From JBMSHD01 sp049416425 (lineage in GTDB: Bacteria > Pseudomonadota > Gammaproteobacteria > Francisellales > Francisellaceae), in NCBI GenBank assembly GCA_049416425.1, contig JBMSHD010000007.1, positions 1 to 38,807 of the forward strand: 38,807 bases of DNA, read 5' to 3'. How positions within the stretch are numbered: position 1 is the first letter of the stretch; each line of letters starts with the position of its first letter. Of this stretch, positions 31,787 through 38,807 are shown in pieces. The translations under genes and the position numbers were made by a program. Below the pieces are notes generated by a model, which searched no databases, had not been told where the DNA came from, and saw only the letters and a list, made by a program, of their open reading frames with translations.

Positions 31787-34024
31787 TCAACTGTATTTAA
31801 AGTGCAATTTATCGTTTCTGACCGTCAGTTCAACGCGCCCTCCGGATGAAAGTTTGCCAAATAGAATCTGCTCAGCCAGGGGCTTTTTGATCTGCTCTTG
31901 AATAAGCCTTGCCATAGGGCGCGCGCCCATCTTCTCATCATAACCATTGATAGATAACCACTCTTTGGCCTTAGCATCGACCTCCAGTGATACGGCACGC
32001 TGATCGAGCTGCCCCTGAAGCTGTGCCAGAAATTTATCGACCACAGAGGTGACATCTTCCCGACTCAGACGTTCAAATTGAATAATCGCATCCAAACGAT
32101 TCCTGAATTCAGGTGTGAAGATTCGTTTAAGCGCATCCATACTGTCAGGCGCTGAATCCTGTTCGGCAAAGCCCATACTGTTTTTCTGCGACTCAAAGGC
32201 GCCAGCATTGGTCGTCATGATAATAATCACATTACGAAAGTCAGCTTTGCGGCCGTTGTTATCCGTTAAAGTTCCATGATCCATCACTTGCAAAAGAATA
32301 TTATAGACATCCGGATGTGCCTTTTCCATCTCATCCAAAAGCACCACACAAAATGGATGTTTCGTCACCGCTTCGGTCAAAAGCCCCCCTTCTTCATATC
32401 CGACATAGCCCGGAGGCGAACCAATGAGCCGTGATACCGTATGACGCTCCATATATTCAGACATATCAAAACGCAATAGCTCAACACCCAGGAGATTGGC
32501 GAGCTGTTGTGATACTTCCGTCTTCCCTACACCAGTTGGTCCCGCAAACAAAAAAGAACCCCATGGTTTATTCGGATCGCGAAGACCCGCTCGCGCTAGC
32601 TTTATCGTATCAACCAAGGCTTCTATAGCCTTATCCTGACCATAAACCAGCATTTTCAAATCTTTTGCCAGTGAGGCGATAGCCTCTTTATCACTGCTTG
32701 ATACCGTCTTTGCTGGAATTCTGGCAATACGGGCAACCATATCCTCGACATCGGCCACATTGATCAATTTTTTCTTTTTAGTCGCTGCAATCGTCTGCTG
32801 ATAGGCACCAAGCTCATCGATAACATCGATCGCCTTATCCGGCAGAAAGCGCTCACCGATATGTTTGGCTGACAACTCCGCCGCCGCATGCAAGGCAGGA
32901 AGCGTGTATTTAATGCTGTGATGTTTTTCAAAATAAGGCTTCAATCCTTTTAGTATCTCAAACGTCTGCTCAACCGTTGGTTCTTCGACATCAATTTTTT
33001 GGAATCGTCTGGCTAAGGCATGATCTTTTTCAAAAATTGTCCGATATTCCTGATAAGTTGTCGATCCGATACATTTAAGCTCTCCTGAGGCCAAGAGGGG
33101 TTTGATGAGATTCGAGGCATCCATGACACCTCCTGATGCCGCTCCCGCGCCGACGATGACATGAATCTCATCAATAAACAAAATAGCACCTTCTTCATCG
33201 TGCAGCTGTTTGAGCACATCTTTCAGACGCTTCTCAAAATCACCTCTGTATTTTGTTCCTGCCAGAAGTGCCCCCATATCAAGCGAATAAATCGTGCCGC
33301 CTAATAACACATCAGGCACTTCATTATCGACGATTTTTTTGGCCAGCCCCTCGGCAATAGCCGTCTTACCGACACCCGCCTCACCGACTAATAATGGGTT
33401 GTTCTTACGTCGGCGACACAGAACCTGAACTACGCGCTCAACTTCATAGTCTCTGCCGATAAGCTTGTCGATTTTTCCATTTTTAGCACGCACATTAAGA
33501 TTCACGGCATATAATTCCAGTGGCGTTTTTTCTCTCTGTTCATCAATAGCCGGAGAGACTGATTGTGGCTGGCTAGGAGGGATATGAGAGCTATTGCTGT
33601 TTGACATACCATGAGAAAGATAATTAACGACATCAAGGCGAGTTACGTTCTGCTGTTTTAATGCCATAACAGCTTGAGAATCCTGTTCACTGAAAATAGC
33701 CACCAATACATTTGAACCTTGAACTTCACCCCGCCCTGACGACTGAACATGAAATACAGCACGCTGCAAAACCCGCTGGAAACCCAGCGTTGGTTGTGTG
33801 TCTTTTCCCGGCTCAGAAAGCTTTGGTGTAGATTGTTCGATATATGCCTCCAGCGCACCTCTTAATTCTTTAAGATCGGCACCACAGGCTCTTAACACTT
33901 TTTTTGCATCGGCATTTTCAATCAATGCAATCAGCAAATGCTCCACAGTCAGATATTCATGTTTTTTATCTCTCGCATACTGAAATGCCTGATTCAAAGT
34001 TAATTCTAATTCTTTGCTCAACAT
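31787..34024 (-). CDS. clpA: ATP-dependent Clp protease ATP-binding subunit ClpA
   Basis: ClpA is the AAA+ unfoldase that feeds substrates to ClpP and works with ClpS. It has 745 residues. The Clp N-domain (MLSKELELTLNQAFQYARDK, then HEYLTVEHLLIALI) binds ClpS. AAA module 1 has Walker A GEAGVGKTA and Walker B ILFIDEIH. Module 2 has GPTGVGKTE and VVLLDEMEKAH. The ClpP-docking loop reads MGF in the place of IGL in E. coli ClpA. The absence of a middle coiled-coil domain separates it from ClpB. The upstream spacer carries a two-level inverted repeat. clpS is at 19580-19909 rather than adjacent. Confidence 0.96.
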   Translation of the reverse strand: MLSKELELTLNQAFQYARDKKHEYLTVEHLLIALIENADAKKVLRACGADLKELRGALEAYIEQSTPKLSEPGKDTQPTLGFQRVLQRAVFHVQSSGRGEVQGSNVLVAIFSEQDSQAVMALKQQNVTRLDVVNYLSHGMSNSNSSHIPPSQPQSVSPAIDEQREKTPLELYAVNLNVRAKNGKIDKLIGRDYEVERVVQVLCRRRKNNPLLVGEAGVGKTAIAEGLAKKIVDNEVPDVLLGGTIYSLDMGALLAGTKYRGDFEKRLKDVLKQLHDEEGAILFIDEIHVIVGAGAASGGVMDASNLIKPLLASGELKCIGSTTYQEYRTIFEKDHALARRFQKIDVEEPTVEQTFEILKGLKPYFEKHHSIKYTLPALHAAAELSAKHIGERFLPDKAIDVIDELGAYQQTIAATKKKKLINVADVEDMVARIARIPAKTVSSSDKEAIASLAKDLKMLVYGQDKAIEALVDTIKLARAGLRDPNKPWGSFLFAGPTGVGKTEVSQQLANLLGVELLRFDMSEYMERHTVSRLIGSPPGYVGYEEGGLLTEAVTKHPFCVVLLDEMEKAHPDVYNILLQVMDHGTLTDNNGRKADFRNVIIIMTTNAGAFESQKNSMGFAEQDSAPDSMDALKRIFTPEFRNRLDAIIQFERLSREDVTSVVDKFLAQLQGQLDQRAVSLEVDAKAKEWLSINGYDEKMGARPMARLIQEQIKKPLAEQILFGKLSSGGRVELTVRNDKLHFKYS

Positions 34025-34041
34025 ACGAAAATCCCAGCATT

Positions 34042-34098
34042 ATCCTTTTTGCTATCTTGATTTTAATGATAGCCGAAAGCCGGCGACAAAAAAAGGAT
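34042..34098 (-). repeat. Nested inverted repeat in clpA leader
   Basis: Outer arms ATCCTTTTT (34042-34050) and AAAAAAAGGAT (34088-34098) enclose inner arms GCTATC (34051-34056) and GATAGC (34068-34073). A further small GCCG/CGGC hairpin lies in between on the outer side. It fills most of the spacer between the phosphopantetheinyl transferase stop and clpA start. It may be a structured mRNA leader, but the function is unknown. Confidence 0.45.
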
Positions 34099-34103
34099 GG
34101 TAA

Positions 34104-34817
34104 TCATGATTCAATGTGAGATTTTAACGCCTCGGTAATGTTGTCACATTGATCCAATCGCTGTATAGAACCATTCTGTTCAACAAATGACCAATGAATC
34201 TTATCAATTGTATCTTCACAACATATTGATAAAATATAATCATCAAAAAAAATAAAACTATGATAGTTATTGTTGCTTTCAGGAAAACAACAAATATGAT
34301 CTTCAATGAAAAAAACATGCTGATCAAGTCCGTGAGCTATACCCTGTCCCGTTAATTTCAAACTCGCCTCTTTCAATGTCCACAGGCGATAGAATCCCTT
34401 ATCTCTTTCATTTTCAGGCAAAGACCATAACCATTGAAACTCATCCTCGGAAAAGTAACGCTTGGCAATCTCCATCGTATTGATGCGCCGCTTTATCCTT
34501 TCAATATCAACACCCAGCTTTCCTGACTCAGATATCGCCATAACCAGCCAGCTTCCACTGTGAGAAATATTAAAGTCTAATGTTGCATCCTGGTAGAGCA
34601 CAAATGGACGCCCTCGATCGTCATGGTAGAATTGAAGTTCTCTGGCAGAGATGCCCAGATGCCTGCTTAACACCTTCCTTCTTAACCACTGTGAAGCGAT
34701 AAATTCCCGACGTTTATCATTATTTTTATAGCTTCTGGAGGCCTCTAAGATTTCATCCGTTATCCAGGATGGCTCAACATTTACGGCATTCAGGTCAAGG
34801 CAATAAATTACAGGCAT
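34104..34817 (-). CDS. 4'-phosphopantetheinyl transferase (Sfp type)
   Basis: This enzyme would transfer the phosphopantetheine arm of CoA to a carrier protein of fatty acid, polyketide or peptide synthesis. It has 237 residues, the two-lobed Sfp/HetI size rather than the ~125-residue AcpS type. The magnesium/CoA motif GVDIERI is near residue 105 and FYRLWTLKEASLKLTGQGI near residue 155 carries the W-x-x-K-E-A-x-x-K signature. Lobe 1 includes WLRRKVLSRHLGI. The ATG has AAGGAG upstream and overlaps the stop of the esterase gene by 10 bases, so translation is coupled. No carrier protein or synthase gene is in the window. It may serve fatty-acid ACP if acpS is missing. Confidence 0.88.
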   Translation of the reverse strand: MPVIYCLDLNAVNVEPSWITDEILEASRSYKNNDKRREFIASQWLRRKVLSRHLGISARELQFYHDDRGRPFVLYQDATLDFNISHSGSWLVMAISESGKLGVDIERIKRRINTMEIAKRYFSEDEFQWLWSLPENERDKGFYRLWTLKEASLKLTGQGIAHGLDQHVFFIEDHICCFPESNNNYHSFIFFDDYILSICCEDTIDKIHWSFVEQNGSIQRLDQCDNITEALKSHIES

Positions 34818-35380
34818 TCTTGCTCCTTCGACCGCAAAAATACGGTGATGGCATCAAAACCCTTAGCAATACTTTCATAATCATGTCCCTGCCCATATTG
34901 CAGGTCAATAGAAGCTTCTGGCATATGTCTAATACTGTGCTCAGGCAGGCAAATCGTATCATCCTGCTGTAACAACAAAAGATAATCCTGCTGACGGGAA
35001 ATAGGTTCTTTCGGTGCCAGCGCTATAAGGTGCTGACCTTCCAGATATTCATGACTCAAGAGATCAAATGCTTGAATAAAGGCATAAAGATCCTCAACCA
35101 TAGCCGGATTGATCAAAATCACGGCACTGATATCATCACGATCCTGCATGAAGATATGCGCCATAAAACCACCGAGAGAGCTGCCGATGATACATTTTCT
35201 ACCCTGAGCCTGATCAAGCTTCAACGACAGCTCAAACAATGTTTCTTTTCCATTTACATCAAAAGAAGGCATCTCAATGATAGCATGAGGATAAAGAACA
35301 GATAGAAATTGCTTAAGAGCGACAGCTTTAGGGGAAACCGCTGATCCTTTATAACCATGAAGATAAAGAAAATAATCCAT
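34808..35380 (-). CDS. YqiA/UPF0227-type alpha/beta-hydrolase
   Basis: This is a 190-residue esterase-like protein resembling E. coli YqiA. It begins DYFLYLHGYKGSAVSPKAVA, the family N-terminus. The nucleophile elbow IIGSSLGGFMAH carries the catalytic Ser. An Asp in LLLQQDDTI and a His in GQGHDYESI complete the expected triad. The chosen ATG at 35380 shares its A with the crcB stop (TAATG) and has AGGA about 8 bases upstream. A GTG at 35425 inside crcB would add 15 residues without family match. In E. coli, yqiA also lies in the tolC neighbourhood, though arranged differently. The natural substrate is unknown. Confidence 0.85.
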   Translation of the reverse strand: MDYFLYLHGYKGSAVSPKAVALKQFLSVLYPHAIIEMPSFDVNGKETLFELSLKLDQAQGRKCIIGSSLGGFMAHIFMQDRDDISAVILINPAMVEDLYAFIQAFDLLSHEYLEGQHLIALAPKEPISRQQDYLLLLQQDDTICLPEHSIRHMPEASIDLQYGQGHDYESIAKGFDAITVFLRSKEQECL

Positions 35381-35766
35381 TAACCGTTCCTGTGTATCAG
35401 AAGAAAACCAGCAAATACGGCACACATCGAGATGGCAACACTCAAAATAATATAGGTTAAAGCCTTAAGCCACTGACCTTTCTGTATCAATATCAAGGCA
35501 TCGAGGCTGAAGCTTGAAAACGTCGTAAATCCGCCTAAAAATCCGGTTATCAAAAAACTTCTTAAATGAGGAGCCAAAAGATGTTCTACCATGGATGCAC
35601 GTTGAAAAAAAGCCGCCAAAACACCTATCATGAAACAGCCCAGAATATTGACCATCAAAATACCATACGGAAATGAAGTCCCTAAGCATTTATTGATCAG
35701 TGTTGAAAAACCAAAACGCCCGGTAGCGCCTAGTCCACCACCGATAAAAATAAATAACAGCGCCAT
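35380..35766 (-). CDS. crcB: Fluoride efflux protein CrcB/Fluc
   Basis: This is a small membrane channel that exports fluoride. It has 128 residues with four hydrophobic helices. GGGLGATGRFGFSTLIN (helix 1), NILGCFMIGVLAAF (helix 2) and GFLGGFTTFSSFSLD (helix 3 break with the Phe box residues) are the family signatures. It starts 7 bases after the tolC stop and is coupled by a TAATG overlap to the esterase gene. No fluoride riboswitch is expected or seen, since the gene is internal to an operon. Confidence 0.94.
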   Translation of the reverse strand: MALLFIFIGGGLGATGRFGFSTLINKCLGTSFPYGILMVNILGCFMIGVLAAFFQRASMVEHLLAPHLRSFLITGFLGGFTTFSSFSLDALILIQKGQWLKALTYIILSVAISMCAVFAGFLLIHRNG

Positions 35767-35773
35767 GACAGGG

Positions 35774-37102
35774 CTATGCTTTTACCAACCACTTATTGAT
35801 AGCATCTATATCTGTATATGACAATACTCCAGCATCGGCTTTTAGCGTTAATAAATCATTTATATAGCTGTATTTTGCCTGCGCATATTGTTGTTGCGCC
35901 TCAAACAGCTGTTGCTGCTGATTTAAAAGATCAACGATCGTCTGTGTTCCCACATCATAACCGGCCTGCATTGCCTTAACCGAAGCTTCCGCCGCGATAA
36001 CCGCCTGATGATAAGCCTCCACCTGAGCAATATCAGACAACACATCCAGATAAGCTGTTTTGACGCTACTCTCCGCTTCTCTTTGTGCCTCCAACAATGT
36101 AAAATCTGCCGCTTTTTGCGTGTATTTTGCCTGCCTTAAAGAGGCATAATCGGCACCGCCATTGATGAGATTCAAGCTAGCAGTAACTCCCGCTGAGGCT
36201 GAATTTGATCCGGATGTATAACCACTGTTTTGATAACTCAGGGTTCTATTGGCCGTCGCTGACAAAGAAGCCGAAGGAATGAAATTTCCCCATTCGACGT
36301 CGACTCCGGCATCGGCAACAGACAACAAATAGGCGTTTTGTACGATATTAAGATTGCTTTTCATCGCTATCTGTAACCATTTATCCATATTATCAGGTTG
36401 TGGCTTGTCAAATGGAAATTTATCAGACAATGCATCAATTTTTGCTATTTTCCCTCCGGTAATTTGTGCCAAGGTGGCATAAGCCGTAGCCAGAGTACTC
36501 TTGGCCTGCACCTCCGAGGCTACCGCCTGCTCATATTGCGCTTTAATAGACTGGACATCGGTGATGGCCGACATGCCAACCTTATATTTCTCTTCAGTTT
36601 GATCTAATAGCTCTTTATTCCATTTTTTATTGGCCTCGGCATAGACCAGATTATCCTCAGCCTGCAAAATGTTAAAATAGGCAGATGCTGTAGATAAAAT
36701 CAGGCTCTGCTGAGCCTGGGCAAAGGTAATGCCATCCGCTTTGAGCTGATATTGTGCCTGAGAAAAGGTCTTCCATGTCGCCCAGTCGAAAATACTCTGA
36801 CTCGCTGTCAGTTCAGGTTCCTGAGTAAAATAATAATTTTTACTCGGAGAAGTTGCCGTTGAGCTGTAATTTTCTTGAGCATCATAACTGATAGCAACTG
36901 AAGGCAGCAAGGCAGCCAGAGCAATGGGCACATTACGTTTATTCGCCTCAAAGGTCGCTTCTGCCGCCTTGTAGGTTCCATTATTGCTCTCTGCCAACTG
37001 ATAGACTGCCGCGAGATTTTTGCCCGCTGCCTCTTTAGTAACAGCGGCATACAAATTTGAGCTCAATAACGCTCCAACCAATATCAATATCCCTTTCTTC
37101 AT
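35774..37102 (-). CDS. tolC: TolC-family outer membrane efflux protein
   Basis: This is the trimeric outer-membrane exit duct for type I secretion and multidrug pumps. It has 442 residues including a signal peptide (MKKGILILVGALLSSNLYAA). It shows two tandem OEP repeats with long alpha-helical segments: LAAVYQLAESNNGTYKAAEA, with the S-N-x-x-Y/xx-A pattern, near the start, and LLNQQQQLFEAQQQYAQAKY near the end of repeat 2. It lacks the long C-terminal tail of E. coli TolC (mature 471 residues). It is 16 bases after the methyltransferase-like gene, an order common in gammaproteobacteria. No pump or membrane-fusion gene is adjacent. Confidence 0.93.
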   Translation of the reverse strand: MKKGILILVGALLSSNLYAAVTKEAAGKNLAAVYQLAESNNGTYKAAEATFEANKRNVPIALAALLPSVAISYDAQENYSSTATSPSKNYYFTQEPELTASQSIFDWATWKTFSQAQYQLKADGITFAQAQQSLILSTASAYFNILQAEDNLVYAEANKKWNKELLDQTEEKYKVGMSAITDVQSIKAQYEQAVASEVQAKSTLATAYATLAQITGGKIAKIDALSDKFPFDKPQPDNMDKWLQIAMKSNLNIVQNAYLLSVADAGVDVEWGNFIPSASLSATANRTLSYQNSGYTSGSNSASAGVTASLNLINGGADYASLRQAKYTQKAADFTLLEAQREAESSVKTAYLDVLSDIAQVEAYHQAVIAAEASVKAMQAGYDVGTQTIVDLLNQQQQLFEAQQQYAQAKYSYINDLLTLKADAGVLSYTDIDAINKWLVKA

Positions 37103-37118
37103 TTATCGTCTCACATGT

Positions 37119-37775
37119 TTAAAATTGGAAATCATCTTTGTGATCTTCCTGTTTTTGGTTAGCATCTTCATAGATATCAAAAAGAACCTGCTGCTGATGT
37201 TGATCCTCGGCTGATTTGGTAATCATCATAACCGTTTTATAGCAGACATGATCAACAATTATCAGCATTCTACCACCGATCACAAGATGTTTTAATAAAC
37301 TGGAATCCAATGTCTTTTGCGCCGATGTCACCACGATGACATCATAAAGATTTTCAGAACTCAGCAGCTGAAATGCATCTCCATAACGATATTTTATATT
37401 ATAAATTCCCAAAGATTTAATCGTATGTTTAGCATGATTAATAAAATCTTCATGAATATCAAATGTTTCCACCATTTTTGATAATTTAGCCATCAAAGCC
37501 GTCAAATAACCACAGCCAGTGCCCACTTCAAGCACATGGTTATGAGATTTCAAGTCTAGCACCTTTAGGATCTTAACGATCATCTGAGGTGCCATGGCAA
37601 ATTGATTGTGATTGAGTGGAATTTCCGCCTCCGAATAAGCCAAAGTTTTCATATTCTTTGGCAAAAAAGCTTCTCTTGGAATTTCTATAATGGCATCCAG
37701 CAACTCACCATACGGAATGCCCAGCGTTCGGATCTGCTGTTTGATCATATTTTCTTTTGCATATTCAATATTCAT
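37119..37775 (-). CDS. Protein-L-isoaspartate O-methyltransferase-like
   Basis: This is a SAM-dependent methyltransferase-like protein of the PCMT family. The preferred ATG at 37775 gives 218 residues starting MNIEYAKENMIKQQIRTLGI, the usual PCMT-like N-terminus. The longer frame to 37847 adds 24 residues without clear family match. Motif I VLEVGTGCGYLTALMAKL binds SAM, and PREAFLPKNMKTLAYSEAEIPL precedes it. The PCMT substrate loop appears altered: the usual DG (for example GDGWxG) region reads YGDAFQLLSS, and the V(T)A-P motif is VVTSAQKTLDS with no Pro. True isoaspartate repair activity is therefore uncertain. These tolC-linked PCMT-like genes often have an unknown role. Confidence 0.82.
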   Translation of the reverse strand: MNIEYAKENMIKQQIRTLGIPYGELLDAIIEIPREAFLPKNMKTLAYSEAEIPLNHNQFAMAPQMIVKILKVLDLKSHNHVLEVGTGCGYLTALMAKLSKMVETFDIHEDFINHAKHTIKSLGIYNIKYRYGDAFQLLSSENLYDVIVVTSAQKTLDSSLLKHLVIGGRMLIIVDHVCYKTVMMITKSAEDQHQQQVLFDIYEDANQKQEDHKDDFQF

Positions 37776-38077
37776 GCATTCAACCTGAAATTGAGTAATC
37801 TTTCGATTGAGATAATTCATGCACATATTGTAAACCCAGCAGCCCAAACATTCAAATAAGTATTTAGCATATTCAGGTAGTCAGCGTTCCACAACATCTT
37901 CCATTCCACATCTTGCACTTCCTTATTTAGACAGAAAGATAAAGATATAAGATTAAGTTGACCTAAAAATTAATTAATAATCACATTTTCTAAATTGCTC
38001 TATGGTTCAATTTTTCTTGCAGATCCTATATTGCATTGCCTACAATGAATCAAAGCAGGAACATATAAAAATCGACC
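37776..38077. other. AT-rich intergenic gap
   Basis: These 302 bases lie between two divergent genes, and no coding frame with a family match is visible. It includes the short non-matching upstream extension of the methyltransferase frame and a candidate plus-strand promoter at 38017-38046. No tRNA, known RNA or repeat was recognised. Confidence 0.5.
38017..38046 (+). promoter_or_regulatory. Candidate promoter of orphan gene
   Basis: TTGCAG (38017-38022), an 18-base spacer and TACAAT (38041-38046), about 30 bases before the ATG at 38078. The -10 box matches the consensus at five of six positions and the -35 box at three. Confidence 0.4.
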
Positions 38078-38680
38078 ATGGAAGAGCTTCAACAACTTAT
38101 CAATCATATTGAAGATCAGCTTAAAAAACGGCAAAGTAATGATGCGCTAATTTTATTTTTTCGCGAGTGTCTTCATATTATAAAAGCCATTTCGCTACTC
38201 AAGAGAAACCTATCACAACAAGAGCAAAACAGTGCAATCCCAATACTCACAAGAACGGTATTTGAATACCATATCAATTCTACAATTCTTATCAAAGACT
38301 CCCATTATATTCATACGTTAATCTACCAAGACAATCAAGAACTTTTAAAATTTCAAAACGAGCTGCCTGAAGAATATAGAACATCAGAAAGCCAACAAGC
38401 TAAAGAAAAAGTAGAGCAAGATATAAGAAAAGCAGAGAAACAACAACCCTTTTATACTAAAAAATTCAAGCATAGCATCCCAGGAAAATTACATTATATA
38501 GATCAGCTACAAAGCAATTCTGATAATATCAAAGATGGTTTTTATGCTGTCTACCGTCTATTATCAAGATATACACATGCTAAAATCAATAACGATTCGT
38601 CTATAGCAGAGAGTTGCTGCTCATTTGCCAAAAAGGTTCTTAACGATATGTTAGATTATCTTCAACATGCACAGGTATAA
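38078..38680 (+). CDS. Hypothetical all-alpha protein, possible HEPN/DUF5677-like
   Basis: This is a 200-residue protein that I do not recognise with confidence. It appears all-helical and charged, with no signal peptide or membrane segment. Two short blocks resemble DUF5677-type proteins: TRTVFEYHINSTILI near residue 60, and YRLLSRYTHAKI near residue 160. The latter contains R160-X6-H167, a spacing that fits the HEPN ribonuclease motif (R-X4-6-H). The codons are visibly more A/T-rich than in the housekeeping genes around, which suggests an acquired gene. The ATG has no good ribosome binding site (an AGGAA is about 15 bases upstream). It stands alone, with a promoter candidate before it and a strong symmetrical terminator after it. 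A toxin or defence role is only a possibility. Confidence 0.6.
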   Translation: MEELQQLINHIEDQLKKRQSNDALILFFRECLHIIKAISLLKRNLSQQEQNSAIPILTRTVFEYHINSTILIKDSHYIHTLIYQDNQELLKFQNELPEEYRTSESQQAKEKVEQDIRKAEKQQPFYTKKFKHSIPGKLHYIDQLQSNSDNIKDGFYAVYRLLSRYTHAKINNDSSIAESCCSFAKKVLNDMLDYLQHAQV

Positions 38681-38757
38681 TACAACCAACATTTCTGCAC
38701 TTTTGCTTATTTTATTGACTTATGGTGAAACGATAAAGCAATGCAAACTCCGGGCAT

Positions 38758-38783
38758 AAAAAAACCAGCTTTTAGCTGGTTTT
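38758..38783. terminator. Symmetrical (bidirectional) terminator
   Basis: AAAACCAGCT and AGCTGGTTTT form a perfect 10-bp stem with a TTT loop. Four T close the stem on the plus strand, and seven T follow on the minus strand. It can end the orphan gene at 38078-38680 and also any minus-strand gene entering from the right edge. The longer minus T-run suggests that such a gene exists beyond 38807. Confidence 0.8.
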
Positions 38784-38807
38784 ATAAGAATTAAAGACCT
38801 GACGATG

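Noticed and set aside
38791..38807. End of a minus-strand gene at the right edge
   Set aside because: A TAA on the minus strand at 38791 and the upstream terminator are suggestive, but four sense codons cannot support a gene call.

Overview
The window is a conserved chromosomal block of a gammaproteobacterium that is not an enteric. The evidence is gene order: tRNA-Tyr/Gly/Thr-tuf-secE-nusG-rplKAJL-rpoBC, divergent gltA and sdhCDAB-sucAB, and a monofunctional RelA-type synthetase. Base composition is moderate, roughly mid-40s percent G+C by eye. I do not name a genus. A SucB of about 490 residues with two lipoyl domains is a pattern I associate, from memory, with Francisella-like lineages.

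Region 1 (1-14046, all minus strand) is the transcription/translation superoperon. Read in the direction of transcription it runs tRNA-Tyr, tRNA-Gly, tRNA-Thr, tuf, tRNA-Trp, terminator, secE, nusG, rplK, rplA, rplJ, rplL, attenuator, rpoB, rpoC. Candidate autoregulatory RNA sites lie before rplK (L1 site) and before rplJ (L10 leader). A strong sigma70-type promoter precedes the tRNA cluster.

Region 2 (14157-20588) holds an exported DUF4124-type protein (plus strand). It is followed on the minus strand by relA, the RNase P RNA gene rnpB, a KfrA-like DNA-binding/coiled-coil gene whose stop codon lies in the rnpB promoter, an aromatic amino acid permease, clpS and folE.

Region 3 (20682-31694) is mutY and apt, then a TCA-cycle block: sdhC-sdhD-sdhA-sdhB-sucA-sucB on minus, with gltA divergent across a 466-base regulatory gap that holds several inverted repeats. 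SucB is unusual in carrying tandem lipoyl domains. sucCD and lpd are not in the window.

Region 4 (31787-37775, minus) is clpA, far from clpS, preceded by a compact gene run: a protein-isoaspartate methyltransferase-like gene, tolC, crcB, a YqiA-type esterase and a Sfp-type phosphopantetheinyl transferase. The last three genes overlap.

Region 5 (37776-38807) is AT-rich and holds one plus-strand orphan gene with a possible HEPN-like R-X6-H motif, followed by a symmetrical terminator.

Most of the window is housekeeping. I found no defence island, CRISPR array, integrase, transposase or obvious new multi-gene system. The best leads are the two-lipoyl SucB, the overlap between the KfrA-like gene and the rnpB promoter, the orphan gene at the right end, and several RNA or operator-like inverted repeats.
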